The notes beneath the pieces were generated by a model. That model was not told the DNA's origin. It was given only the letters and a program-made list of their open reading frames with translations, and searched no databases. A stretch of 64,000 bases of DNA from Nocardioides sp. WS12 (GTDB taxonomy: Bacteria; Actinomycetota; Actinomycetes; Propionibacteriales; Nocardioidaceae), in contig NZ_CP053928.1 in the NCBI RefSeq assembly GCF_014108865.1, positions 1,054,001 to 1,118,000 on the forward strand, given 5' to 3'. Below are positions 1 to 8,881 of the stretch, piece by piece. Positions within the stretch are counted from its first letter, which is position 1. Each line of letters opens with the position of its first letter. The position numbers and the translations under genes were made by a program.

Positions 1-285
1 CGCAACCGGTACCTCGACGACGAGCAGCGCCAGCAGGCCGCCACGTTGAGCCGTGCCCTCCGTGCGGCCCAGGAACGGGCGTCGTACGGCGTCGCGGCAG
101 CCCGGTGGGCTGCCATGAGTGTCATCAAGGAGGAGCCGGGCGTGGAACTCGACTACCTCGCGCTCACCGATTCGGGTCTGGGCGAGCTGCCCGACTTTCC
201 GGAAGCCGGCACCGAAGGCCGGATCCTCGTTGCAGCCAGGGTCGGTACGACCCGGCTCATCGACAACATGACCTTGCAGTTCTGA
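1..285 (+). CDS. panC: pantothenate synthetase, C-terminal part (5' end outside window)
   Basis: The open frame runs in from base 1 and ends at TGA 283–285, giving 94 codons. It begins with [13 protein letters not shown] and ends with the typical PanC tail in which a GTTRLIDN stretch closes the protein. PanC condenses pantoate and beta-alanine with ATP to make pantothenate. panD, which supplies beta-alanine, starts 15 bases downstream, so the two form a pathway operon. The ATP-binding N-terminal half is missing only because the window starts inside the gene. Confidence 0.9.
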   Translation, partial: RNRYLDDEQRQQAATLSRALRAAQERASYGVAAARWAAMSVIKEEPGVELDYLALTDSGLGELPDFPEAGTEGRILVAARVGTTRLIDNMTLQF

Positions 286-299
286 GAAGGGGAAAACCC

Positions 300-719
300 A
301 TGCTGCGCACCATGATGAAGAGCAAGATCCACCGCGCGACCGTGACGCAGGCCGACCTGCACTACGTCGGCTCGGTCACCGTCGACGAGGACCTCCTCGA
401 CGCGGCCGACCTGTTGGCGGGCGAGCTGGTGCACATCGTCGACATCGACAACGGCGCCCGCCTCGAGACGTACACGATCGCCGGCGAGCGCGGCACGGGC
501 GTCATCGGCATCAACGGTGCTGCTGCCCGCCTCGTGCACCCCGGCGACCTGGTCATCCTCATCGGCTACGGCCAGATGACGACCGAGGAAGCCAAGGAGT
601 TCAAGCCGAGCGTGGTCTTCGTCGACGCCGACAACAAGATCATGGCCACCGGGTTCGACCCGGCCGAGACCTTCGGCGACCCGAGCCTCGAGCGCGGCGA
701 CGTCACCGCCTCGCGCTGA
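300..719 (+). CDS. panD: aspartate 1-decarboxylase (pyruvoyl enzyme)
   Basis: A 139-residue protein starting [17 protein letters not shown], the usual PanD opening, preceded by a purine-rich AGAAGGGGA ribosome site. The Gly24-Ser25 pair in YVGSVTVDE is the self-cleavage site that creates the pyruvoyl group. It makes beta-alanine from aspartate for pantothenate and CoA. The NGAA stretch near residue 72 is also characteristic of the family. It follows panC directly, and coaX, the next CoA pathway enzyme, lies 2.7 kb downstream. Length is normal for the family. Confidence 0.97.
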   Translation: MLRTMMKSKIHRATVTQADLHYVGSVTVDEDLLDAADLLAGELVHIVDIDNGARLETYTIAGERGTGVIGINGAAARLVHPGDLVILIGYGQMTTEEAKEFKPSVVFVDADNKIMATGFDPAETFGDPSLERGDVTASR

Positions 720-735
720 ACCGGCTGCGGATCAG

Positions 736-741
736 TAGCCT
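736..741 (+). promoter_or_regulatory. predicted -10 element for a leaderless nadB transcript
   Basis: TAGCCT lies exactly 6 bases before the nadB ATG. This spacing would put the transcript start on the start codon. The same TANNNT-plus-6/7 arrangement precedes several other genes in the window. No convincing -35 box is seen. Confidence 0.45.
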
Positions 742-747
742 GCAGGA

Positions 748-2496
748 ATGTCTGACCACGTGCCCCCGGCCGCCGTACGACGTCTGCCCGGTCGGCTGAA
801 CGCCCCCGGGCCCGGCTGGACCACCCGCGCGGATGTCGTCATCGTCGGCTCCGGCATCGCCGGCCTCACTGCGGCGCTGCGCCTGCGGGGGCACGTCGAC
901 AAGATCCTCGTCGTCACCAAGGACGTCCTGGCTGCCGGCTCGACCCAGTGGGCACAAGGTGGCATCGCCGCGGCGCTCGGGCCGGGGGACACCCCCGAGG
1001 AGCACGAGGTCGACACCCTCGTTGCCGGCGCTGGCGCCTGCGACCTGGACGCCGTGCGGATCCTGGTCAACGAGGGCCCGGAGGCCGTTCGTGAACTGAT
1101 CGCGCTCGGCACGAACTTCGACCACACCGACGACGGCGAACTGTCGCTCACCCGCGAGGGCGGGCACCACCGCGACCGGATCGCGCACGCCGGCGGCGAC
1201 GCCACGGGTGCGGAGATCCAGCGGGCGCTGATCGCGGCCATCGAGGCCGCCCCCGACATCGAGGTCATCCAGCACGCGCTGGCCGTCGACCTGCTCCTGG
1301 GCGAGGACGAGAACGGCGTGAGCGGCGTGGCCGGCCTCACCCTGCACGTCATCGGTGAGGGTGAGCGGGACGGCGTCGGTGCCGTGAACTGCCGCGCGGT
1401 CGTCCTGGCCAGCGGCGGCCTCGGCCAGGTGTTCTCCCAGACCACGAACCCGTCGGTCTCCACCGGCGACGGCATGGCCGTGGCGCTGCGGGCCGGTGCG
1501 ACATTGCGCGACCTGGAGTTCGTCCAGTTCCACCCGACCGTGATGTATCTCGGCCCCGACTCCCGTGGCCAGCAGCCGCTGATCTCGGAGGCCGTTCGTG
1601 GCGAGGGCGCGTTCCTCGTCGACGGCCCGCCGGAAGAGGGCGGCACCCGCTTCATGCAGGGCGTCCACGAACTCGCCGATCTGGCCCCTCGTGACGTCGT
1701 CGCCAAGGCGATCATGAAGCGGATGATCGAGACGGGTCGACCGCACATGTGGCTTGACGCGCGCCACCTGGGCGCGGAGTTCTGGGAGAAGCGCTTCCCG
1801 ACGATCCTCGCCACCGCCCGCTCCCACGGCGTCGACCCGGTCAACGCGTTGATCCCCGTCGCACCTGCCTGCCACTACGCCTCCGGCGGAGTCCGCACCG
1901 ACCTGTACGGCCGCACCGACCTGCCCGGCCTCTATGCCACCGGTGAGGTCGCCTGCTCGGGTGTGCACGGCGCCAACCGACTCGCCTCCAACTCGCTGCT
2001 TGAGGGGCTCGTGTTCTCGCGGCGGATCGCGGACGTGCTGCCCGGGGAGCTCGCCCCGTGGCGCGAGGCCACCGAGGACAGTCGTACGGCGGGGCTCGTT
2101 GCCGGCGACGTACGCCGGGAACTGCAGGAGGCGATGTCCTCCAGGGTCGGTGTCCTTCGTACGGCGCCCGGCCTCGCCGAGGCAGGTGCCGTGCTCGACA
2201 AGCTGGCCGGCCACGTCGCCGACGTCGTGGGCCAGGACGCCTGGGAGGCCACCAACCTGGTCACCATCAGCGCCGCCCTCACCGACGCTGCCGCGCTGCG
2301 CGAGGAGACCCGCGGGTCGCACTGGCGCGAGGACTTCCCCGAACGCGATGACGCCCACTGGGCCGGGCACTTCGACGTCCGGATGACCGACGGGGTGAGC
2401 ACGGTGGCCTTCGTTGCCTCGCCTGCCACCGACGGCACGGTCAACGGTGCAGTCGATGCCAAGGTCGATGCCAAGGTCGATGGAGGTGCCGCGTGA
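748..2496 (+). CDS. nadB: L-aspartate oxidase
   Basis: 582 residues. It oxidises aspartate to iminoaspartate with FAD, the first step of de novo NAD synthesis. The FAD-binding VVIVGSGIAGLTAAL motif is near residues 31–45. The conserved QGGIAAA, HPTVMYLGP and SEAVRGEGAFLVD segments of the fumarate reductase/aspartate oxidase flavoprotein family follow in order. The last codons carry a 12-base tandem repeat (VDAKVDAKVD), which looks like harmless C-terminal slippage. The gene overlaps nadC by 4 bases (GTGA), so translation is probably coupled. nadA is not in the window. Confidence 0.96.
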   Translation: MSDHVPPAAVRRLPGRLNAPGPGWTTRADVVIVGSGIAGLTAALRLRGHVDKILVVTKDVLAAGSTQWAQGGIAAALGPGDTPEEHEVDTLVAGAGACDLDAVRILVNEGPEAVRELIALGTNFDHTDDGELSLTREGGHHRDRIAHAGGDATGAEIQRALIAAIEAAPDIEVIQHALAVDLLLGEDENGVSGVAGLTLHVIGEGERDGVGAVNCRAVVLASGGLGQVFSQTTNPSVSTGDGMAVALRAGATLRDLEFVQFHPTVMYLGPDSRGQQPLISEAVRGEGAFLVDGPPEEGGTRFMQGVHELADLAPRDVVAKAIMKRMIETGRPHMWLDARHLGAEFWEKRFPTILATARSHGVDPVNALIPVAPACHYASGGVRTDLYGRTDLPGLYATGEVACSGVHGANRLASNSLLEGLVFSRRIADVLPGELAPWREATEDSRTAGLVAGDVRRELQEAMSSRVGVLRTAPGLAEAGAVLDKLAGHVADVVGQDAWEATNLVTISAALTDAAALREETRGSHWREDFPERDDAHWAGHFDVRMTDGVSTVAFVASPATDGTVNGAVDAKVDAKVDGGAA

Positions 2497-3407
2497 TCGC
2501 GCGGACGTCGTACGACGCCCTGCCGGCGTCGCTCGTCGAGGAGATCGCCGCAGCCGGACTCTCGCCGCAGGCGATCTACGACCACATCGCGCTGGCGTTC
2601 GAGGAAGACCTGCCTGGTGGCGCCGACGACGTCACCAGCGCCGCGATGCCGGACATGGGCCGCGCCGTCGCTGACTTCGTGGCTCGCGAGCCGGGGGTCG
2701 TGGCGGGCCTCGCCATCGCCGAACTCTCGTTCATCTACGCCCTCGGTGACGCCGTGGAACTGAGTGGCCGCGTGCCCGACGGCACCCGTGTCGAGCCCGG
2801 CGACGTCGTACTCACCGTGTCGGGCCCCGTCCAGGGCGTCCTGACCGCCGAGCGCACCGCTCTCAACTTCGCGTCGCACCTGTCGGGCGTCGCGACGGCG
2901 ACCGCTGCCTGGGTCGACGCCCTGGCCGGCACCAGTGCGCGGGTGCTCGACACCCGCAAGACACTGCCGGGCTGGCGCGCGTTGCAGAAGTACGCCGTTG
3001 CGTGCGGTGGTGGCGTCAACCACCGGTTCAGCCTTGTCGACCGCGCGATGGTCAAGGACAACCACGCCGTTGCCGCGGGTGGACCCGTGGCCGCCTACCA
3101 GGCCGTCGTGGCCGCCAACCCCGGCCTGCGGGTGGAGGTCGAGGTCATGAACCTCGACGAACTGCGCGACGTGCTCGCCGCTGGCTGCACCGAGGTGCTG
3201 CTGGACAACATGAGCACCGCAGACATGGCCGAGGCCGTCCGGATCAACCAGGCTGCGGGCGGCAACGCCACTCTCGAGGCGTCGGGCGGGCTCACCCTCG
3301 AGCGCGCCCGTGAGGTCGCCGAGACCGGTGTCGACTTCATCTCGGTCGGTGCGCTGACCCACTCGGTCAACGTGTTCGACCTCGGCCTGGACTTCCGGAC
3401 CACGTAG
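2493..3407 (+). CDS. nadC: nicotinate-nucleotide pyrophosphorylase (quinolinate phosphoribosyltransferase)
   Basis: 304 residues from a GTG start that overlaps the nadB stop. It converts quinolinate and PRPP to nicotinate mononucleotide. The core signature is present: VLDTRKTLPGWRALQKYAV, then GGGVNHRFSL, EVEVMNLDEL and LLDNM, which line the substrate site of the alpha/beta barrel. The ending VGALTHSV is also typical. It is operonic with nadB and only 4 bases ahead of coaX. Confidence 0.96.
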   Translation: MIARTSYDALPASLVEEIAAAGLSPQAIYDHIALAFEEDLPGGADDVTSAAMPDMGRAVADFVAREPGVVAGLAIAELSFIYALGDAVELSGRVPDGTRVEPGDVVLTVSGPVQGVLTAERTALNFASHLSGVATATAAWVDALAGTSARVLDTRKTLPGWRALQKYAVACGGGVNHRFSLVDRAMVKDNHAVAAGGPVAAYQAVVAANPGLRVEVEVMNLDELRDVLAAGCTEVLLDNMSTADMAEAVRINQAAGGNATLEASGGLTLERAREVAETGVDFISVGALTHSVNVFDLGLDFRTT

Positions 3408-3411
3408 TCCC

Positions 3412-4188
3412 ATGCCGCTGCTCGCCGCCGACATCGGCAATGCCCACACCGTCCTCGGGTTGCTCGAGGACGGCGAAGTCGTTGCCGACTGGCGGGTGTC
3501 GACCGACGAGCGGCGCACGGCCGACGAGTGGTCGGTGCTCCTGCGCGGGCTGCTCGGCGACCTGGAGCAGGACGTCACCGGGATCGTCGTGTGCTCGACG
3601 GTGCCCGCCGGACTGAACGCATGGCGCGAGATGCTCGCGGTGCATTTCGCCGATGTCGCGCAGGTGATCGTCGAACCCGGTATTCGCACCGGAGTTCCGA
3701 TCATGGTCGACAATCCCCGCGAAGTCGGCACCGACCGGATCGTCAACGCACTTTCCGCAGCGGCCGATTATTCGGGTCCCGCAATCGTCGTCGACTTCGG
3801 CGGTACGGCGACGACTTTCGACGTCGTCGATGCCCAGAGCCGGTACATCGGCGGAGCGATCACTCCCGGAATTGAGATCTCTCTCGACGCATTGAGTCGC
3901 GGCGGCGCCCAATTGCGCATGGTCGAACTCGTGCGCCCACGCGGCGTCATCGGCAAGAACACCGTCGAGGCCCTCCAGTCCGGAATGGTCTTCGGTGTCG
4001 CCAGTCAGGTAGAAGGCATGGTCGAGCGCCTCATTGCCGCATTGGGATGTGTCACCGAGGACGTCGCGGTGATTGCCACCGGACATCTCGCCCCACTGGT
4101 CTTCGAGGATTGTCGGTGCTTTACCGACCACTCCCCGTGGCTGACCCTGCGCGGACTGGAAAAGGTGTTCCTCCGCAATCAACGGTGA
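3412..4188 (+). CDS. coaX: type III pantothenate kinase
   Basis: 258 residues. It phosphorylates pantothenate, the first step of CoA synthesis. The ASKHA-fold motifs are present: DIGNAHTVLG at the N-terminus (phosphate 1), VGTDRIVNA, and DFGGTATTFDV (phosphate 2 and adenosine side). It sits at the end of the nadB-nadC-coaX run. The second half of the gene uses clearly more A/T-ending codons than its neighbours, which may reflect older recombination or local drift. No frame damage is seen. Confidence 0.93.
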   Translation: MPLLAADIGNAHTVLGLLEDGEVVADWRVSTDERRTADEWSVLLRGLLGDLEQDVTGIVVCSTVPAGLNAWREMLAVHFADVAQVIVEPGIRTGVPIMVDNPREVGTDRIVNALSAAADYSGPAIVVDFGGTATTFDVVDAQSRYIGGAITPGIEISLDALSRGGAQLRMVELVRPRGVIGKNTVEALQSGMVFGVASQVEGMVERLIAALGCVTEDVAVIATGHLAPLVFEDCRCFTDHSPWLTLRGLEKVFLRNQR

Positions 4189-4284
4189 TGTCGATATTCA
4201 CTGCCTTGTGCTTTGATTGTTTCAATGAACTCGTGGACACGAGTCAATTCGTGACAATGCAGAGAAGCAGAGGAGTTTCCCGCG

Positions 4285-4614
4285 ATGGCGCAAAAGGTCA
4301 GCATCACCCTGGTGGACGACATCGACGGCACCGAGGCGAGCCAGACGGTGGTCTTCGGTCTTGACGGCACCAGTTACGAGATCGACCTGAACGACACGAA
4401 TGCCGATGCGCTCCGGGAAGCCCTGGCGACGTACGTCGGCCACGGCCGCAAGGTCGGCCGCGCTGCCCGGCGGGGTGCGCGCGCCGCGGCGTCATCCGAC
4501 AGTGGCGTCTCCGCCAGGGAGATCCGCGAGTGGGCCCGATCCAACGGCCACGCCGTCCCCGAGCGCGGCCGGATCCCTGCCGACGTACGCGAGGCCTTTG
4601 ATTCGGCCAACTGA
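4285..4614 (+). CDS. lsr2: Lsr2-family nucleoid-associated protein
   Basis: 109 residues starting MAQKVSITLVDDIDGTEA, the conserved dimerisation domain. A basic linker (residues about 52–69) leads to a C-terminal DNA-binding domain with the ERGRIP loop, whose RGR inserts into the minor groove of AT-rich DNA. Lsr2 is the actinobacterial H-NS-like silencer of horizontally acquired DNA. A good ribosome site (AGAGGAG) precedes the ATG. The 96-base upstream gap is unusually AT-rich for this genome, which would suit autoregulation. A strong terminator follows. Confidence 0.96.
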   Translation: MAQKVSITLVDDIDGTEASQTVVFGLDGTSYEIDLNDTNADALREALATYVGHGRKVGRAARRGARAAASSDSGVSAREIREWARSNGHAVPERGRIPADVREAFDSAN

Positions 4615-4629
4615 CGCCGAAAAGAGAGA

Positions 4630-4658
4630 ACAACCCGGCCCTACGGGCTGGGTTGTTC
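4630..4658 (+). terminator. lsr2 terminator
   Basis: An 8-bp outer stem (AACAACCC with GGGTTGTT), one G·T wobble and a 4-bp inner stem (GCCC with GGGC) close on a TAC loop, starting 15 bases after the lsr2 stop. The right arm overlaps the putative ClgR box of clpC. Confidence 0.8.
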
Positions 4659-4672
4659 GCTGTCAGCGGACT
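4656..4672 (+). promoter_or_regulatory. putative ClgR operator upstream of clpC
   Basis: GTTCGCTGTCAGCGGAC fits the CGC-N5-GCG core described for ClgR in corynebacteria and streptomycetes, where clp genes are its known targets. It lies 84 bases before the clpC start and just upstream of the predicted SigR-type promoter, a good position for an activator. The match is by eye. Confidence 0.6.
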
Positions 4673-4690
4673 GGAAATGAACCCGAACAT

Positions 4691-4716
4691 GGAACGCGTA
4701 GGCTGTTCGAAGGGTT
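4691..4716 (+). promoter_or_regulatory. SigR/SigH-type promoter of clpC
   Basis: GGAAC at 4691–4695 is followed by exactly 18 bases and then GTT at 4714–4716. This is the GGAA(C/T)-N18-GTT pattern of the oxidative and heat-stress ECF sigma factors SigR (Streptomyces) and SigH (mycobacteria, corynebacteria). clp protease genes belong to these regulons. The implied transcript leader is about 30 bases, ending with AGGAG ahead of the ATG. Confidence 0.6.
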
Positions 4717-4755
4717 GTATCTCCAGAACTTCCCTGTGACGTGAGGAGCGTGCTG

Positions 4756-7323
4756 ATGTTCGAGCGGTTTACTGACCGAGCCCGCCGTGTGGTCGTGTTG
4801 GCCCAGGAAGAGGCTCGCATGCTCTCCCACAACTACATCGGGACCGAGCACATCCTGCTCGGCCTGATCCACGAGGGCGAGGGAGTCGCCGCGAAGGCGC
4901 TGGAGTCCCTCGACATCTCGCTGGAGGCGGTCCGCGCCCAGGTTGAGGAGATCATCGGCCAGGGCCAGCAGGCGCCGTCGGGACACATTCCCTTCACGCC
5001 TCGTGCCAAGAAGGTGCTCGAGCTGTCCCTGCGCGAGGCGCTGCAGCTCGGCCACTCCTACATCGGGACCGAGCACATCCTGCTCGGCCTGATCCGCGAG
5101 GGCGAGGGCGTGGCCGCCCAGGTCCTCCAGAAGCTCGGTGCCGACCTCAACCGGGTGCGCCAGCAGGTCATACAGTTGCTGTCCGGCTTCCAGGGCAAGG
5201 AGAGCGGCCAGTCCGCTTCCGCGTCCGGCAGCACGAGTGGTGGCGAGACCCCGTCGTCGTCGCTGGTCCTCGACCAGTTCGGCCGCAACCTGACGCAGGA
5301 CGCCCGCGAGGGCAAGCTCGACCCGATCATCGGCCGCGCGCCGCAGATCGAGCGGGTCATGCAGGTGTTGTCGCGCCGTACCAAGAACAACCCTGTCCTC
5401 ATCGGCGAGCCCGGTGTCGGCAAGACCTCGATCGTCGAAGGTCTTGCCCAGGACATCGTCAAGGGCAACGTGCCGGAGACGCTGAAGGACAAGCAGATCT
5501 ACACGCTCGACCTCGGTGCGCTCGTCGCCGGTTCCCGCTACCGCGGTGACTTCGAGGAGCGGTTGAAGAAGGTCCTCAAGGAGATCCGCACCCGCGGCGA
5601 CATCGTGCTGTTCATCGACGAGATCCACACCCTCGTCGGTGCCGGTGCGGCCGAGGGCGCGATCGACGCGGCGAGCATCCTCAAGCCGATGCTGGCCCGT
5701 GGCGAACTGCAGACCATTGGTGCGACCACCCTCGACGAGTACCGCAAGTACCTCGAGAAGGACGCTGCGCTGGAGCGCCGCTTCCAGCCGATCCAGGTTC
5801 CCGAGCCGTCGGTGGCCGACACCATCGAGATGCTCAAGGGCATCCGGGACCGGTACGAAGCGCACCACCGGGTGACCATCACCGACCTGGCGCTGGTCTC
5901 GGCGGCGACGCTGGCCGACCGCTACATCTCCGACCGGTTCCTTCCGGACAAGGCGATCGACCTGATCGACGAAGCCGGCTCGCGCCTGCGGATCCGCCGG
6001 ATGACGGCGCCCGCCGACCTGCGTGAGTACGACGACAAGATCAACGATGTGCGCCAGCGCAAGGAGGGCGCCATCGATGGTCAGGACTTCGAAGCCGCCG
6101 CGCGTCTGCGCGACGAGGAGAAGCAGCTGATCCTGGCCAAGTCCGACCGCGAGAAGCAGTGGCGCTCCGGTGACATGGACGAGGTGGCCGAGGTCGACGA
6201 GGAGCTGATCGCCGAGGTGCTGGCGGTCGCGACCGGCATTCCGATCATCAAGCTCTCCGAGGAGGAGTCCACGCGACTGCTCAAGATGGAGGACGAGCTG
6301 CACAAGCGCGTCATCGGCCAGGAAGAGGCCGTGCGCGCGCTGAGCCGGGCCATCCGTCGTACTCGCGCCGGGTTGAAGGACCCCAAGCGTCCCGGCGGTT
6401 CGTTCATCTTCGCCGGCCCGTCCGGTGTCGGTAAGACGTGGCTGTCCAAGACCCTCGCCGAGTTCCTCTTCGGTGACGAGGACGCGCTCATCCAGCTCGA
6501 CATGTCGGAGTTCAGCGAGAAGCACACCGTGTCGCGGCTCTTCGGCTCGCCTCCGGGCTACGTCGGCTACGAAGAGGGCGGCCAGCTCACCGAGAAGGTG
6601 CGCCGCAAGCCGTTCTCCGTGGTCCTGTTCGACGAGGTCGAGAAGGCCCACCCCGACATCTTCAACTCGCTGTTGCAGATCCTGGAGGAAGGTCGCCTGA
6701 CCGACTCCCAGGGCCGGGTCGTGGACTTCAAGAACACCGTCATCATCATGACCACCAACCTCGGTACGAAGGACATCAACAAGTCCGTCAACCTGGGCTT
6801 CCAGCAGGGCAGCGACACCGCGGGCTCCTACGACCGGATGAAGAACAAGGTGCAGGACGAGCTCAAGCAGCACTTCCGCCCGGAGTTCCTCAACCGTGTG
6901 GACGAGATCATCGTGTTCCCGCCGCTGTCGCAGGCGCAGATCGTCGCCATGGTCGACAACATGATCGCTTCGGTGGAGCTCCGGCTCAAGGATCGCGACA
7001 TGCAGCTCGAGCTGACCCAGGCGGCGAAGAACCTGCTCGCCACCCGCGGGTTCGACCCCGTGCTGGGTGCGCGGCCGTTGCGTCGCACGATCCAGCGCGA
7101 GATCGAGGACACCCTCGCCGAGAAGATGCTCTTCGGTGAGGTCGGCCCCGGCCAGATCGTGCTCGTGGGTGTCGACGGCGAAGGCCCGGACGCGTCGTTC
7201 ACGTTCGAGGGCCAGAAGGTCAACAGCGTTCCGGACATGCCGCCGCTCGAGACGGTCTCCGAGCCGTCGGGCGACGTCGCGGAACTGTCCGGCGACGCCG
7301 ACCCGCTCGCCAGCAGCGAGTAG
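4756..7323 (+). CDS. clpC: ATP-dependent Clp protease ATPase subunit ClpC
   Basis: 855 residues. This AAA+ unfoldase feeds proteins to ClpP. Two Clp N-terminal repeats (residues about 1–145) share the pattern [12 protein letters not shown]. The first ATPase domain has Walker A GEPGVGKT at about 217–224. A UVR-like segment ([15 protein letters not shown]) marks ClpC rather than ClpB. The second ATPase domain has Walker A GPSGVGKT at about 554–561. I chose the ATG of [13 protein letters not shown] because AGGAG lies 7 bases upstream and this is the usual ClpC start. Control by ClgR and a SigR/SigH sigma factor is suggested upstream. Confidence 0.97.
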   Translation: MFERFTDRARRVVVLAQEEARMLSHNYIGTEHILLGLIHEGEGVAAKALESLDISLEAVRAQVEEIIGQGQQAPSGHIPFTPRAKKVLELSLREALQLGHSYIGTEHILLGLIREGEGVAAQVLQKLGADLNRVRQQVIQLLSGFQGKESGQSASASGSTSGGETPSSSLVLDQFGRNLTQDAREGKLDPIIGRAPQIERVMQVLSRRTKNNPVLIGEPGVGKTSIVEGLAQDIVKGNVPETLKDKQIYTLDLGALVAGSRYRGDFEERLKKVLKEIRTRGDIVLFIDEIHTLVGAGAAEGAIDAASILKPMLARGELQTIGATTLDEYRKYLEKDAALERRFQPIQVPEPSVADTIEMLKGIRDRYEAHHRVTITDLALVSAATLADRYISDRFLPDKAIDLIDEAGSRLRIRRMTAPADLREYDDKINDVRQRKEGAIDGQDFEAAARLRDEEKQLILAKSDREKQWRSGDMDEVAEVDEELIAEVLAVATGIPIIKLSEEESTRLLKMEDELHKRVIGQEEAVRALSRAIRRTRAGLKDPKRPGGSFIFAGPSGVGKTWLSKTLAEFLFGDEDALIQLDMSEFSEKHTVSRLFGSPPGYVGYEEGGQLTEKVRRKPFSVVLFDEVEKAHPDIFNSLLQILEEGRLTDSQGRVVDFKNTVIIMTTNLGTKDINKSVNLGFQQGSDTAGSYDRMKNKVQDELKQHFRPEFLNRVDEIIVFPPLSQAQIVAMVDNMIASVELRLKDRDMQLELTQAAKNLLATRGFDPVLGARPLRRTIQREIEDTLAEKMLFGEVGPGQIVLVGVDGEGPDASFTFEGQKVNSVPDMPPLETVSEPSGDVAELSGDADPLASSE

Positions 7324-7333
7324 CAAGCCCTGA

Positions 7334-7368
7334 TCCGACCCGGTCCGTCATCGACGGACCGGGTCGGA
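7334..7368 (+). terminator. clpC terminator
   Basis: A perfect 16-bp stem (7334–7349 with 7353–7368) closes on the loop ATC, 11 bases after the clpC stop. Confidence 0.85.
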
Positions 7369-7385
7369 CCTGCTTTGATCGGGAC

Positions 7386-7892
7386 ATGGCGAGCATTCCT
7401 GACTACCGCTGGGGCACGGAGAACGCAGTGGTGCAGGGCATGGCCGTGCGGATCGCGGCCAGCAAGCCCGGCTCCTTCGTGATCCGCAAGCTGATGCCGC
7501 TGGATCGCAAGGTCCTGTTGCGCACCCGGGGGCGCCGCACCGTGCTGGGGCCGATCGGGTTGCCCACCTTGCTGCTGGAGACGACGGGTCGCAAGTCGGG
7601 CCAGAAGCGGCTGAGCCCGCTGCTCTACGCCCGCGACGAGGGTGAGTCGGTGGTCGTGGTCGGTTCGAACTTCGGCCAGGCGCACCACCCCGCCTGGACG
7701 GGCAACCTGCTGGCCCAGCCGGAGGCGCGCGTCATCAGCGGCGGCTCCGAGATCCCGGTGGTCGCTGAGCTCCTCGCGGGCGCGGAGGCCGACGCCGGGT
7801 GGCAGAAGATGGTCGATCTCGCCGGCAACTACGCGGTCTACAAGACCCGCACCGACCGGGAGATCCGGGTCTTTCGCCTGACCCCCTCCTGA
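7386..7892 (+). CDS. nitroreductase/deazaflavin (F420)-dependent oxidoreductase family protein
   Basis: 168 residues of the actinobacterial Ddn-like split beta-barrel family. The family core is visible: LLLETTGRKSGQKRLSPLLY (residues about 59–78), then VVVVGSNFGQAHHPAWTGNL, where the basic and glycine-rich residues contact the F420 phosphate and cofactor. Members reduce quinones or other electron acceptors with F420H2; the substrate cannot be told from sequence. It follows the clpC terminator and looks independently transcribed. mutY converges from the other side. Confidence 0.85.
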   Translation: MASIPDYRWGTENAVVQGMAVRIAASKPGSFVIRKLMPLDRKVLLRTRGRRTVLGPIGLPTLLLETTGRKSGQKRLSPLLYARDEGESVVVVGSNFGQAHHPAWTGNLLAQPEARVISGGSEIPVVAELLAGAEADAGWQKMVDLAGNYAVYKTRTDREIRVFRLTPS

Positions 7893-7913
7893 CGTCCGTA
7901 GGGACGGTCGCGG

Positions 7914-8804
7914 TCAGGGGAGGGCGTAGTGGCCGTCGCCGGTGCGGACGAGCAGACCATCGGCGAGCAGTGAGGTCAGGGCCCGTTCGCGTTGCACGGG
8001 TTCGTCCCAGGCCGCGTCCAGGCGCTTCTTCGGTACGGCGCCCGGTGCATCGCGCAGCACCGCGAGCAGCCGTCCGCGGCACTGCCGGTCGGTGCCCGCA
8101 TAGCCCTGCACCGGTCGCGGTGGTCCGTCGTACGCCGGCGCGCCGGCCTGTTGCCAGGCGCAGGCGTCCCGCACCGGACAGTCGGCGCACCGGGGTCGAT
8201 CGGCCGTGCACACCAGCGCTCCCAGCTCCATCACGGCCACCGACCAGGTCGCGGCGGTCGGTGCGTCGTCGGGCAGCAGGGCCGCGCCGAGGTCGCGCTC
8301 GGCGCGGTTGACCGACCGTGCGGGGAACTCGACACCGGTCACCGTGCGGGCCAGGACCCGGCGCACGTTGGTGTCGAGCACGACCTGCCGTTGGCCGTAC
8401 GCGAACGCGGCGATGGCGGCCGCGGTGTAGTCGCCGATGCCGGGCAGCGCCAACAGTTCGTCGTACGACGACGGGACGACACCGTCGTGCTGCTCGGTGA
8501 TGGCGACCGCCGCCGCGTGCAGGCGCAGCGCGCGTCGGGGGTAGCCGAGTCGTCCCCAGGCCCGCACTGCTTCACCCGAGGCGTCGGCCGCGAGCGCTGC
8601 GGGAGTCGGCCAGCGATCCAGCCAGGCCTCGTGGACGGGGAGCACGCGAACCACGGGCGTCTGCTGGAGCATGAACTCACTCACCAGGACCGACCACGCC
8701 GAGGCCTCGGGGCGCCGCCACGGCAAGTCGCGGGCGTGCTCGTCGAACCACTGGAGAATGGGGGCAACCAGGCGTTCGCCGGGGTCCGTCGTACTCGTTG
8801 TCAT
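7914..8804 (-). CDS. mutY: A/G-specific adenine DNA glycosylase
   Basis: 296 residues. It removes adenine mispaired with 8-oxoguanine. Catalytic Glu43 is in SEFMLQQTP. The helix-hairpin-helix LPGIGDYTAAAIAAFAYG is followed by VLDTNVRRVLAR, which contains the catalytic Asp. The iron-sulfur ligands are spaced C-X6-C-X2-C-X5-C (VCTADRPRCADCPVRDAC). The C-terminal Nudix-like recognition domain is short, as is usual for actinobacterial MutY. It converges on the F420-type gene and is divergent from the membrane protein at 8882. Confidence 0.95.
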   Translation of the reverse strand: MTTSTTDPGERLVAPILQWFDEHARDLPWRRPEASAWSVLVSEFMLQQTPVVRVLPVHEAWLDRWPTPAALAADASGEAVRAWGRLGYPRRALRLHAAAVAITEQHDGVVPSSYDELLALPGIGDYTAAAIAAFAYGQRQVVLDTNVRRVLARTVTGVEFPARSVNRAERDLGAALLPDDAPTAATWSVAVMELGALVCTADRPRCADCPVRDACAWQQAGAPAYDGPPRPVQGYAGTDRQCRGRLLAVLRDAPGAVPKKRLDAAWDEPVQRERALTSLLADGLLVRTGDGHYALP

Positions 8805-8868
8805 CGCAGACCCATTGTGACTTCGGCCCTGTCCGGCGGGTCAGCCGGGATCACGGTGCGTCGCTGAC

Positions 8869-8874
8869 TACCGT
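8869..8874 (+). promoter_or_regulatory. predicted -10 element for a leaderless transcript of the 8882 gene
   Basis: TACCGT lies 7 bases before the ATG at 8882. This is the same layout seen before nadB, ppx, prodH and hemB in this window. Confidence 0.35.
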
Positions 8875-8881
8875 CGGTGGC

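Noticed and set aside
2446..2484. 12-bp tandem repeat at the end of nadB
   Set aside because: Real but minor: it encodes VDAKVDAK in a non-conserved tail and does not disturb the gene.
703..3746. Long minus-strand frames opposite nadB, nadC and coaX
   Set aside because: Shadows of strongly supported genes on the other strand; no recognisable domains.
4663..7326. 887-codon minus-strand frame opposite clpC
   Set aside because: A high-GC antisense shadow of clpC, with Asp/Val/Arg-rich, non-domain sequence and no ribosome site.
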